Shown in pieces: positions 12,232-23,316 of a stretch of 64,000 bases of DNA. How positions within the stretch are numbered: position 1 is the stretch's first letter; each line of letters begins with the position of its first letter. The stretch is from NCBI GenBank assembly GCA_033026295.1, contig CM065170.1:13712040-13776039 (forward strand), in the 5' to 3' direction. The notes under the pieces are model-generated. The model was given only the letters and a program-made list of their open reading frames with translations. It had not been told where the DNA came from and made no database searches. Source of the stretch: Channa striata (Eukaryota; Chordata; Actinopteri; Anabantiformes; Channidae). A program made the position numbers and the translations under genes.

Positions 12232-14647
12232 GTAAGTATTTACAGTAAGGAATAGATCAAATTGTTTATGTATTTGATCTGATATTAGCCTCAAGTTCAA
12301 GGCTAAGCAGCTTGTCATTAGTTCAGGACTCTACAATAGTATTAAGGTTAACATTCATGTTAGAAAACACCCTGTGTATTGTCCAAGCCAGTCCTGGATG
12401 CCACTGGAAGAAAATTCACTGTGCACGCCTGTGAAAGCACTTTGACAGACTCATGAATTTGTCTTAATCCCGAAAGCTTTTTCTCTTCTTTGTCTTTATT
12501 ATTATACTAACTAGTTAACAGTTAAAGGACTGCAATACAATTCTATCTCTTCTGCATGGATCCTCGGCTGGCGATGATGCTGAATGTTTCCCTAGGAAAT
12601 GTCTCTTCTTTAGTCTTTTAACTTAAAAGTCGTGCACAGAGCATAACATCCAGTGTGCATGTATATTTTATGGAGTTCTTCAGGGACAGGATTGCAACCA
12701 GCTTATGGATTTTGCATTAGCTCTGATTAGAAATCAGCTAGTGGTAGTTGTCATCTCAGCCAACAAAAGCAACAGTCACTGGTGGGAAATGAGAACCCTG
12801 TTTTTTGTCTGTCTCTGAAAGCATTGAGCTACAGTTTTAAAAACCAGCCTCCATTATCGCTGTAAACTGTATGTGTCGTAGCAGAACAAAAAGCTTGATA
12901 CGCATAGCAACAGGGGTTAAGCGAAAGGTCAGCAGATTGATTCCTTGAACTAGTGATCCGTTGCACCAATTTGGTAATTGTTTGACTAACTGACACACCG
13001 AGACCATGTGCATCAACTTCAGCATTTGCTAACATTTCTCAGCAGGGGATTGATCTGTATGTCTCAACAGTCATATTGCTAATTTATGCACCAATCGAAA
13101 AAGGTGTAAGCAATTATTTTTGCCAGCTGTCAGTGTGGCTTTGAAAACACTGCACCTGCTCACAGGATTGGAAATAAGTTGGTTGAGTGCACACGTGAAA
13201 ATGGACCCCACTCTGTTATTTCTTATGTAATCCATGTGTAAACACACAAATCATAGTGCATATCGTGATTACTAACTTATTGCTAAATGACATAGCAAGA
13301 TATAAAATTATCATGTTTAATGACTATGTTGTACCTCTGTTTGCACGCATGTCTGTGAATGTACCACTTTTTGAAATATTGAAACAAGTTGGAAAGATTC
13401 AAGTGTTCCCAAATGCATAATAGATGGGTTTGGGTGCAATTACTGTGTCTCCAGTTGCTTGATGCAGCACAGTCTAACAATGAGCAGCCTTTCTCGTTTC
13501 TTTTCAAAATAACCTCGCATCTGAGTCTGTACCCAAACTGCTCCGCCTAGCATTTAGCTTTCAGTATGTCACTTATATGTGCAGATTTTCTATATTTGAC
13601 AACTTGATGAATAACAAAGCAACAAAACTGGATTTGTAAGAATTCATCAGACAATTTTATATGAATCCTCTAATGGAAGTTATGTGCTTGTTATGGTGCT
13701 GTGGAAGCAGCAGCAGCAGCAGCAGCTGAAGCAGTAAATAATGCATTGGCTTTAATCACCTAATGGTTTCAAAATGTCCAGCATTTCATTACCAGGCCCA
13801 TTCCTCTTTGTGTGTAATTATCTGATATGAGATTCAACGGAGGGAGATATTCCATTTGATTTTGGCTAGAGGGGAATAGAGCTGCTCAACAGCTACCTTC
13901 CCCATGCCTGTGGCACAGCAGAGACTGGCTTCAGATTATATGGCTCAGACACAATCAGTAAAATATTTGACTGTTTGCCATCACCGCTGCTGTCCACGAC
14001 TGTCAAACTGTGGCAACATAAATGTAAGATCATTGTTATTGTCTCACTTTGCCCCGGGTTATTGCTAAAAAGAGAAATGTCCTTTATAGACAGCCCTGCT
14101 CCTTCTCTCAAATAGGGAAGGTTTCATTCCGATTGTCAAAAAGCAGCCGAGCACGACAACAGATGTGTTGTCTTTTCCTGCTGTTTACAACAGCAAATAA
14201 TATTTCGGCGTATCAATTCTCAGTTGTACTATACAACGGACATACTGTAAATACAGGTATTTACTGTAGACCGTTGTAGACGTTGGTCATATTTTTGTAG
14301 TTTTACCATCGGTCTTGAATGTAGTCATAATGTTGCAATCACCAAGCTGAAATGTGGGAATGTGGTGACCAGAAAGATACAAATCCCCATTTATGTTGAA
14401 AAGGAAGCAAAGGCAAATATAATAGGTATTTAGGTACTAACTTATGGTTCACCCACCTTCAGTTTTATCTCCAAACTGTCTTATATAGGAAAACTGTTGC
14501 CCTGTTTACAACCTGACCAATTGTATTCCTTTCACACAAGTCATAGAAATGATGAAAACGATCCTTTAAATGTTGCTTCAAATAAGTTAAAGAAAGTGGG
14601 AGCTTCTAGTATCTGAATAGAGTTTTTATTTGTCTCTGTCCTTCAAG
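12232..14647 (+). other. mdga2: mdga2 intron (about 2.4 kb)
   Basis: Donor gtaagt at 12232 and acceptor ...ctccttcaag ending at 14647 define this intron. There is no coding exon in it. A short run of six CAG triplets lies at 13708-13725, and a tight inverted repeat lies at 14232-14278. The rest looks like unique noncoding DNA. Confidence 0.8.
14232..14278. repeat. Near-perfect 47-bp inverted repeat (hairpin)
   Basis: The left arm TACAACGGACATACTGTAA with ATAC, 23 bases, is followed by a 2-base spacer (AG) and then GTATTTACTGTAGACCGTTG with TA. The right arm is nearly the reverse complement of the left, with one indel and two mismatches. The result is a foldback with almost no loop. It could be a small MITE/foldback remnant. 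No function is assigned. Confidence 0.75.
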
Positions 14648-14809
14648 GATTCTACATGTACATCGAGACCTCACGGCCAAGGAAGGAAGGGGACCAGGCG
14701 CGACTTGTAAGCCCGTTTTTCAACGTAGCACCTAAAAACCCCTACAGTATCACCAACCCCCCTGCCTACTGCTTTGGCTTCTTCTACCACATGTATGGAA
14801 AACACATAG
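14648..14809 (+). CDS. mdga2: mdga2 exon: central part of the MAM domain
   Basis: The exon completes a G codon and reads FYMYIETSRPRKEGDQARLV, then SPFFNVAPKNPYSITNPPAY, then CFGFFYHMYGKHI, leaving one base. It contains the third conserved MAM cysteine (AYC) and the family signature FFYHMYGKHIG, where F-x-Y-H-M-x-G is the most diagnostic MAM motif. Y-M-Y-I-E-T-S is also characteristic. The acceptor is ctgtccttcaag and the donor gtaaat, and both borders are phase 1. APKNPY and the following residues resemble MDGA2. Confidence 0.95.
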
Positions 14810-17800
14810 GTAAATCACATGCATACATTCCTCACATGATTTTGTGTAGAACAGATGTCTGTGTTGCTCTTTGAAATGATCTGTGGTCATCTAAATTCAT
14901 ATTCATTGCTCTGTCATTTATAGGGTTGCATGAAGAACAAAATAATTACTCTCTTTCTTTAAAGAATCTGTCACTGTTCTCTGCTTTCGGTTGCTTAAGC
15001 AGCAAACTCATCTTCAAGTGAAGCTCAAATTCCTTTGGCAATTCTCTGCTAAGTGAAGTGGATGCATTTTCATCTGTGTGGAACTAAAGGGAGTCAGCGA
15101 GGAAACACCACAACAAATTTCATTTACAAAAAAACGTCCATCATCAAGCATCTGTGGGACATCACACTGGCTTTAAAACATAAATGGAGAGACGAGATTC
15201 TTGAAATTGCCGTCCACCACCTACGTGTTTCACAGTAGGGTTTTCTGTTTTTCTCTGTAGCTCTTTGTTTAAAAAGAAAAACAGTTGTCATGCTAAAGAA
15301 AAAAGAGTAAGCTGCAGTGTTTTTTCCTCTATGCAAAGGAATTTCTTTTTTTTTTTTCTAGAGAGTTTGTCCCCATGGTGGCTGTAGTGGGGACTTTTGG
15401 GCTTTCATGCAAAAACATTTGCAGTGCAGTTGTCAGATGTTCCAAGGAAAAGGTATCTCATTTTTGCAACAACCCCCTTCAAAGGTGTGTACACAAATCC
15501 TGGGCATTAGCTCTTACATTCCTCTCTGAATGTAGATAACAACCTTGCAGAGCCCATTTGAACATGGCAGAGCACCTGAAGGAGCACTCTGTGGCTTATA
15601 TCTGACTCTCAGCCTTCCTTTACCGAGGACCCAATCAGCCGGCTACAAGCACTCATGCTCTGAGTGCAGGTTGTTTGTGGTGTTTGTGGGAGTAGTGAAC
15701 AAGATTGGATCTCTAACACAAAAACTGCAGGCTCATATAATGGCGAATGCCTGTAGTGGTGATTTCTTTGTCTCAGCTTCACCCCGTATCATCAGCTGCT
15801 GCACGGGTTCATAAGGTCAGGTGAAGAGCGCTGCTGGGCTGGGGTGCAGGGTCATCTTGGTATCACGGGGGATGGATGCTGTTAAGGCATGAGAGCAGTT
15901 TGTTAGGTGGCGAGGAGTGGTTGTGCGCTCGTAGCACGGTAAAACGCATTCCTAATATAATGGATGGCCGTGTCAGTTTTCTGAAATGCAAATTATTTTC
16001 TTTATAGCCTTAAAAAAATGTCACTTTCTAATAACTCCTTCATGACTCTGTGAGCATTTCAGGAAACCCAAAGCCTTAACAACCGTGGTCTTTTCTGGCA
16101 TTGAAGCATTTATGTCCAGATATTAGTGGACAAAGTTCAAGCCACATGAAGTCCTCTCAAACCACTGCAGCTGCCACAAAGGCCTGTACAGCCCAGCACC
16201 AAAGTGTCTTAGGTCACAGCCCCATTGTGTTGATTTTAGACTGGTTATTAAGTGTTATTGCCAAAGTCACCCAATGTCTCCAATTTTTATGTACAACTGG
16301 CACTAATTTCTTCTTAAACAAAAATGTTTTGTGTTGTGTTTGACATTTGTGTCATTTGTGGGAAAAAAATCACAGTCACTCAGTTTTGGCAATGTTTGCT
16401 TATTATAGGCTGTACTGTATAACTGTGACTTTTTCAGCATCACAATGCGCAGCCTTTGTGATTCATTAACATGCACGGCAAGTGTGGACATAGATTATTG
16501 GTGCAGCAGTCTCAGAGCATGATTTGCATGGCATCTTATACTATGTACAGTCATGGGCATTTAGTGTTTTTCAGTGTCAGTGTTTGTGTTATTACTAGAT
16601 AATTACTATTACACTGGCTTTAGACGCAGTGAAAAGTGCGTGCCAGGCAAATAGTATTATATATGAACAGCAATCAAATGTGAGATTTATGAAGTAATAC
16701 TAAAGAGTTCATCGCTGGGTGGGTGTGGTTGGATCAGCTGTGATTGACAGTAACCAAATAATCCACCAACGGACAAGGGCAAAGACACAAAAGATTTATC
16801 GGAAGTGTGTCATGTGAAATAGAAATAAATTTGTGTTCATGTAGGATTTCATCTCTAATACTGTAGAGAGGGAATATGTTTTCAAGGCCTTAAAAAAGCA
16901 AACACCAGAGACTTATTTAACTTTAGAGTGAATAAACTACAGAAAGTGAGTACAAACTACTCACTTTGACAGTTATCATGCAATGAATTTACCTTAGTGT
17001 CATCTGCAACCTAAACGTGCTCTGCTTTGCTAATAGAGAAGTTACTCCAATGACAACCAGACTATTTTTCTCAGATAGCTTAACAGTACTGATCCTAAAA
17101 ACCCAACTATTCATGCGTATTCATCTGGGAATAGTTTTATCACTTAGGTGAAGTTTGATACCAAGTGTACAGCAGGAGTCCATAAGGGCTGAAACTGAGC
17201 TCGGCTACTTTTCAGCTGTCCTCAGTCAAAAGTGGAAATGTCCAGGTACGGGGCAGCCGGACCAAACATCTGGAGAGGTGGAGACAAGGGAGTTGGAGAG
17301 AATATAAGGATAGAGGTGTTGGAGGGCAACTCAGCAGGGAGATGAGAGCTCCTCCGGCTCCCTGCCGAGGTTGAGTAGGCCGTGACATTTCCAATTTGCT
17401 CAAATTGATCGCCAGCCAGGCCCTCTCTTCCCTGCCCTCCCCGTCTGTGGTGAAGCCCATGCCCAGACTGTGGTGTGTTATGATGAATGGGCTAAATGTC
17501 AAGGACTTGAAACCCAGCTCAGATCCTCCATAGCTACGCTCCATTTAGTATTCTGCCTCTCCGGCTGCAAGAGAAATCCACCTCTGAGCTCAGGAATGCT
17601 GGTTTGTGATGTTTTCTACCCAGAGAAGTGACTGCTTATGACAAATGTTCAATATAATATATGTCATGTATATTTTAAACTTTGTTGTTTTAAATAGTTG
17701 AAGCCGCTTTCATATTTAGAGCTGTGAGTCACAAAGCCATGAGATGTGGCACGGCCCCATTTTGAAATGCTGAGAGTTGGCTGCTCTTTGGGACTGTGCT

Positions 17801-18812
17801 CTTGAGCTGAGTCACAGTCAAGTCGTGGCGCAGCAGCGCTGAAGGCCAGAATCAGTCGATAAGGAGTCTCGCCTACACGCTGATAAGAACAGTGGCACAA
17901 GCTCAAAGAAACTCCTCCATAGTTAGCTAGCGGGGGGATACCTGCGACAAGGTCACACTTAATTACTGAAACGCACATCAAAGTTTGCCTTTGGAGCCCG
18001 TGTCGCATTTGTTTATAGGATTAAGTCTCCAGCATACACACCAAGCAAGTCTGTTTCAAGCCTGACCTTCTGAGAAGCAATCGAGTCATCCTTTCATTAG
18101 CAAGGAGGGTGGTATTGCACCTCAGTCCCCTTCTCTCTTGTCCTCACTACATAATTGAAAATTTCCAGGAGCTATTTCTCACTTTTTGCCAGACTCACAT
18201 CTTTTTCTTCTCAGATCTTTTTAAATTTCACAAGTGCCTGCCACAGGTACCCCCTTTGAAAAGAAAAGGTATTCCAAAGAATATACAGCACATGCCTTTG
18301 CTCAGGATCTGATGACACTGACATAACCACCCACATCGCAATGAGTTCAAAGCAAAGTGTAAGCCAGCCAGCTCAGCAAGAATCCTCCTACATCCTAAAC
18401 ACTTCAACGGGAGATGAAACTGCAGGTCATGTTCTGTACAAGAGCTCATCTCTCACTGGAGATTGTGCCGTTGGTGGGGAAAGGGGATACGCTGCTGATG
18501 AGAGAATATGAACAGGGACGTACAGTAGAGCTTCCCCTCGTTTCTTCACAGAGATGTTTTTTTTGAAGGGTGGACAGTAATGAGGCACCTCGCTGTGGCA
18601 TAGAAGCGTGAAAATCCAGGTTGCCGTACTAGTCGCTGCTGTTTTTGCTCATCAGTTGTGTCAGCGCAAAAGTGCTGTTTTGCATACTTGTGAGATACAC
18701 TCGACTTCAGAGGAGTGGTCTCACTGAGATCTGCTTTGGTGGCAATGCTAACAGGATTTGGGTCTTTAGATGCTGGCCCACTACTAAAGAACTATTCTCA
18801 CACTCTCTCACT

Positions 18813-18835
18813 CACACACACACACACACACACAC
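18813..18835. repeat. (CA)n microsatellite, about 11 units
   Basis: An uninterrupted CA dinucleotide run sits in the 7.7-kb intron, followed by a short A-rich stretch. The repeat is the reason for the HTHTHTHT peptide in an otherwise meaningless open frame here. Confidence 0.95.
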
Positions 18836-19594
18836 GGCAAAAAGAAAAAAAAAACAATCTGCGTGTTTGGAGAGGAGGGTAAAGTGGTTGCACTTGGTGT
18901 CATCATCTGACAGTTTTATATCAAAGCCCAAGGCCAGACAAGGGGTCTCACTGAGGGGAGTCTTCTTTTCAGACCTGGTACACTCTGTCTTAGAAACATC
19001 CAGTTTCTGTGTTATTGTTGGGGTTATTTATGAATTCCAATGAAATGGATGTGTCACATTGCATTTTCAAAACAATGACATCCTTAACATCCTGGAAATC
19101 CAGGTGAAATGACAAAACAAACGATGAATTAGGAACGAACAGACCATGGGACAAGTATTTACACTCACCAAAAATTCTCCTCACATTTTTCCCATTAGTG
19201 GTAATTAATTTGGATTATTATGAGCTAGAGAATAATTTATTACAGAACCCCAACTTAATAAATGTATCAATTCAAATGACCTAAGTTTAACCTTTGCTAT
19301 TCCCTCGCTCTTTTCCGATTGGAGCAGAATACATAAATTTGAAATGCAGGAAGATGGAGGTGAATTTTAAGCTTAAAAGTCAAGGCTGAATATGACTTAT
19401 AAACTAGAATTCACAATGGAGACCCACTGCTGTACAATATGCGGGGGGTTATGTCTCATATTAAAGAAGTCACTAGATAACTAGACAAACTCTTTGGCCA
19501 GACCAGCAGTTCCCAACATTTCTTGCACTACACAATTCTTTGTATTTACACCATCAGCATCTATCCCTCCAAAACTCAAGTAAATCTTGATGTA

Positions 19595-21349
19595 CACGAT
19601 ACACCTCTAAAAGTTTTGGAACAGTGAGGCCAATTTATATTTGCTGTACACTGAAAACATTTCGGTAAGACATCAAAAGATGAATGGGAGACAAGAGGTC
19701 AACATTTTGGCTTTTATTTCTAGGTATTTACATCTGAATCTGATACACAGCTAAGAAGATAGCACCTTTCTTTTGAACCCACCCATTTTTCATGTGAGCA
19801 AATGTATTGGAACAGAAATAAAATCGATTGAAGTGAATAAGACTTTGCTTGCAATAACTGCATCAAGCCTGTGACCCATTGACATCACCCAACTTTTGAA
19901 TTCATCTTTTGCGATGCTTTTCCAGGCTTTCACCGCAGCCTCTTTCAGTTGTTGTTTGTTTTGGGTAGTTTCTCCCTTCAGTCTCCTCTTTAGCAGGCAA
20001 AATGTCTAAGTCGAAATCCTTCCACTTCTTGTCCCTGATGGACTCCTTAGTGCCTGTGATGACAGCTCTCTCAATCAGTTTGGTTGCATCTTTCTGTAAA
20101 TTGGCAGACAAAATTTTTCCTTAGACTACTGAGTTCATTTTGTAGCTGCCATCTTGTGTTCCATCACCAATGAAGATTAATGAGCCCGTCCCTGAAGAAG
20201 CCGTGACATTACCCCTGCTGTGTTTCACAGATGAACTTGGATGTTTGGGATCGTGAGCAGATCCTTCCTTTCCCCAAACTTTCCATCCCTTTGGTGAAGG
20301 TTAATCCTTGTCTCTTCAGTCCATAAAAACTCCACTTTTCGAGGCTAATCTCTGTACTTTTTGTCAAACTCCAGACTGGCCTTGCTTCTCTTTTTGCTAA
20401 TGAGTGGTTCATATATTTTGGTGTATCCTCTGAACCTTTGTTCAAAAGCCTTCTGCAAACAGTAGATTGTGATACCTTCACTCCTGCCCCCTGGGGGTTG
20501 GTACTGATCTCACTAACCTAAAATGTGTTTTAGGTTCATTCTTTACAGCCATCATTATGTTCTGATGTCAACTGCTATTGTGTTATGTAGTACAACGGTG
20601 GATTGTTTCTTCTTCAGAACATACGGATTGGTTGTACTGGCTATGGTCAGTGTTTCTGCAGTAGCTCCAATTGATTTTCCATCTTCTCTCAGCTCCACAG
20701 TTGCTGTCCTGACATTGTCAGGAGTTTCCCTTTCAGACATGTAGACAACATTCAGATAGTCTGGGCAATATGCATTGTCACTTGTAAAGAAACACTCTTC
20801 TAATTGGGCAAGGGGTCGTGCTTGGGCACTTTGAGCAGGGGACAGGACATGACGAAAAAACAAAGCTGCAGACGTGACTGTACTTGATGGCGGATGACAA
20901 TAACCACTCACTAGTAATGTTGCCCGTTGTTCTATTGATATCAATAGTACGTGTATTCAGACAAATTTGCAGTATTAGTATGAGTTCTTCACCTCCGGGT
21001 GTTTGTGTTTGATCGGTTTTGGGGCAGTCTCAGGAAATGGACGTCATCAGCACAGCTACTCGCTCATGGTGAATTCTCCAGAGTATGAACTCGTCTATTC
21101 ACAAATGAGCTAGTTTGGAGATGATCCAGACTTTGCACTAGGGAGCTGGCTGGGTAAAATCTGAATAATGTCAGGGCCAACACATTTGGCCGTTTGCGTT
21201 CACCCCATCCTGATAAAGTGTGGATAATTACTTGTTTGAATAATCAATGTCATAGGACACACCTGGGCAATGAAACACACCTGTCAGTCAACACTAGCAG
21301 TTCCAGTACTTTTGCTCACATGAAAAATGGGTGGGTTTAAACAAAAGGG
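19595..21349 (-). mobile_element. Degenerate Tc1-like DNA transposon, right end truncated
   Basis: The left end follows a TA dinucleotide at 19593-19594 and begins cacgatacacctctaaaagt. A long inverted terminal region includes acccacccatttttcatgtg, ending agcaaatgtattggaac at about 19823. The same block is present inverted near 21300-21345 (gcagttccagtacttttgct, then cacatgaaaaatgggtgggt). These are the ends of a Tc1 family widespread in fish. The right copy stops soon after aaacaaaagg, so roughly the outer 170 bases of that inverted repeat are missing. A broken transposase lies between on the minus strand. About 250-450 bases near 20750-21190 do not resemble the part of the family I know and may be a secondary insertion or strong decay. 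The element is non-functional. Confidence 0.85.
19840..20944 (-). pseudogene. Broken Tc1-family transposase
   Basis: The reading is interrupted by frameshifts and stops. The N-terminal part (about 20555-20700 on the minus strand) contains ELREDGKSIGATAETLTIAS followed by TTNPYVLKKKQ, which is the helix-turn-helix DNA-binding region of the family. The next segment (20209-20481) contains VSQSTVCRRLLNKG, the second HTH, and the region of the first catalytic acidic residue in a shifted frame. The C-terminal part (19840-20111) contains SANLQKDATKLIERAV and an out-of-frame LKEAAVKAWKSIA-like tail. An intact family member has about 340 residues in one frame and DNA strand-transfer (DDE/D) activity. 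This copy cannot make that protein. Confidence 0.85.
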
Positions 21350-22516
21350 TATTAAAAAATACAAACAGACCCTTTAGTAACACTTGCATTCACATCTCAC
21401 CTCACTGTCATGCTTAGATGGTTTCTATTGTCTAGAGTGTTTTTTTGTTCACCAAAATAATAGTTCAATTATCACAAATATACAAACCATAACAGCTGGT
21501 GTTAAGACAAAAAGACAAGACATGTGTGACCCATGTACATTATGTGTTTGCTTGTGGAAGTGCGTCAGGGTTGGAGGATTGGGGGGCGGTTAGTAAGGAG
21601 ACAGAAAGTATCTAATAATTAGAAAAATGGCAGATGGGGAGAGTAGATGAGGAACGTTAATGGGGCTCAGGGTGATCTCGCTGACCTGTTGCATGTTCTC
21701 TTTGGTTGACTGTGTTGAGTGTGTTGTTTCTGGTTGGCCTGTCATTCTCTAGCTCTGAGTCACTCCACTCCATCAGGTGAGGGCTGGCTCGCTGCTTGTT
21801 TCCCTTCATGTGAAGCATGTGAACTAGGCGACTGACGTTACCCAAAGCCAGTTGAGTCATAAAGCATAAAGACTCAGAAGTTATCAAAGCGGATTCTGGT
21901 CAGTAGTGTGGTTTGGAGAAACACATTTCAATTTGTTATTTACAAGAACTGTCTGCTAATGTGGTCTCTAACAATGTCTTATGATGAAGGAAGCTGGAAA
22001 AGGCTGCATCACGAAGACTTTAGACATTTGTGTTTTCACAGACTCCATGAGTTTGGGTGATTTCATTTCATTGTTACTTCTCTCCAAAAATGCGTGCCCT
22101 TGAAGACTAAACGCTCAAGACAGAAAAGCTCAGAAGTCTGTTAATTGGCAGCATTCAAAAATGTGGATAAATATTTTCTGTCCTCCCACAGATTTCACGT
22201 TACAGGCCTGAGGGCGGTGACGACAGACTGGTTACCTTAAGTACTGCTGACCTACTTAGTGAAATGGTCGCGTGTTGTTTTGGGGGACATAACAGGGAGG
22301 GAAAAAGTAGGACAGACTGATTGCAGTTTGAAATAATTACCTCAAAAATAGCTTATAGTATCCTATAATATTAAAAGCTTCTTTTGTTCTATGGCTTAGT
22401 ATAAGTCCACAGCTCCAAACAACAACCGAGATAGAGGAATACATATTACAAGATATTATAAGACGTCTTTATTGTAAACATGATTGTACGTGTAACTGTC
22501 TCTCCGCTTCATGCAG

Positions 22517-22647
22517 GAACACTAAACGCCTTCCTAAAGCAGAAGGGCCAGACGACCTCTGAGGGTCCGGTGTGGTCGCTAAGTGGTAACCAAGGTAACA
22601 ACTGGAAGCAGGCCAAAGTAAGCATACATCCAACAGCGTCCTTCCAG
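22517..22647 (+). CDS. mdga2: mdga2 exon: third part of the MAM domain
   Basis: The exon completes a G codon and reads TLNAFLKQKGQTTSEGPVWS, then LSGNQGNNWKQAKVSIHPTA, then SFQ, ending in phase 0. The LKQKGQTT...VWSLSGNQGNNW segment is the MAM stretch after the YHMYG motif, with the conserved W-x-x-x-G-N-x-G-x-x-W pattern. The acceptor is ttcatgcag and the donor gtgaga. This is the only internal boundary in the MAM region not in phase 1. Short spacing to the next exon (572 bases) is typical of the C-terminal MAM exons. Confidence 0.94.
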
Positions 22648-23219
22648 GTGAGACCAAAAAACTTAATCAGTCCAATACGCAGCAGCATTGCCCCTGTTGC
22701 CCTCTATTTTCTTTGGTCTGTGTTTGTATGGGGAAGTATTAGTTTCCTTAGGGGCTGCATATTGATGTAGCACTTTACAAGCCTCGATATTAAGCAGAAA
22801 AGTGGATGGGATCCACAGACATTGTTTGCTATTGAGAAAGCAATATCACTCATGGCTTGCCATCAGGAAGCCTAATCTTTGTGAGTAGCGAATATAGAAC
22901 TGCAATATTCTCCATCATTTTTATGGCTGCAGTTGTGGAAAGTAATTATAGTTTCAGTTGCACCTCTGTGTCTGTTTTTGTTCCCACTCTCACTTCTCTC
23001 TGTTCTAACACCACAAGCATTCTTAGTTTTAGATTTTTGTGACATTAAGTCCTCAACACTAACACTCGCCACCTGCTGTTATTTTTTAAGAGGAACAATT
23101 TAGCTGAATTACACTGTGTACTTACTTTTAGATTTTATCCTGCAGCAATGCAGATTTTCCTCTTTTTGTGGTTTGTCAAGTTTAGATATAAAGTAGAAAA
23201 ACTTGTTTTCTCTCTGTAG
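22648..23219 (+). other. mdga2: Short mdga2 intron (572 bp)
   Basis: This phase-0 intron runs from donor gtgaga to acceptor ttttctctctgtag. No other feature was seen. It is the smallest intron found in the window. Confidence 0.9.
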
Positions 23220-23316
23220 GTGGTGCTGGAAGGTATCCGGGGATCAGGCATCGAGGGAGACATCGCCATCGATGACGTCACATTGGAGGAAGGAGAGTGT
23301 CGAGACCCGCCGCCCA
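23220..23316 (+). CDS. mdga2: mdga2 exon: C-terminal strand of the MAM domain
   Basis: The exon reads VVLEGIRGSGIEGDIAIDDV, then TLEEGECRDPPP, and leaves one base (a). EGIRG.G.EGDIAIDDV is the very conserved end of MAM domains, and GEC supplies the fourth conserved cysteine. The residues after it (RDPPP) start the linker to the GPI-attachment tail. The donor is a(gtgagt) at 23317. Reading through this donor meets an in-frame TAG two codons later (PPPSE then stop), which is why the splice is placed here and not at an ORF end. The exon carrying the omega site and hydrophobic GPI signal lies further 3'. Confidence 0.94.

Larger units (their letters stand above)
14810..22516 (+). other. mdga2: Large mdga2 intron (about 7.7 kb) with a transposon
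   Basis: The intron spans donor gtaaat at 14810 to acceptor ...cgcttcatgcag ending at 22516. The main content is a degenerate Tc1-like element (19595-about 21349) on the opposite strand. There is also a (CA)n tract at 18813-18835. The other sequence is AT-rich with chance ORFs only. No additional exon was recognised. Confidence 0.8.

Noticed and set aside
18645..19043. 132-codon + strand open frame
   Set aside because: It runs through a (CA)n microsatellite and an A-rich run and shows no domain.
20555..20944. 129-codon minus-strand open frame first considered as an unknown captured gene
   Set aside because: Its C-terminal half matches the helix-turn-helix region of the surrounding Tc1-family transposase, so it belongs to the transposon.
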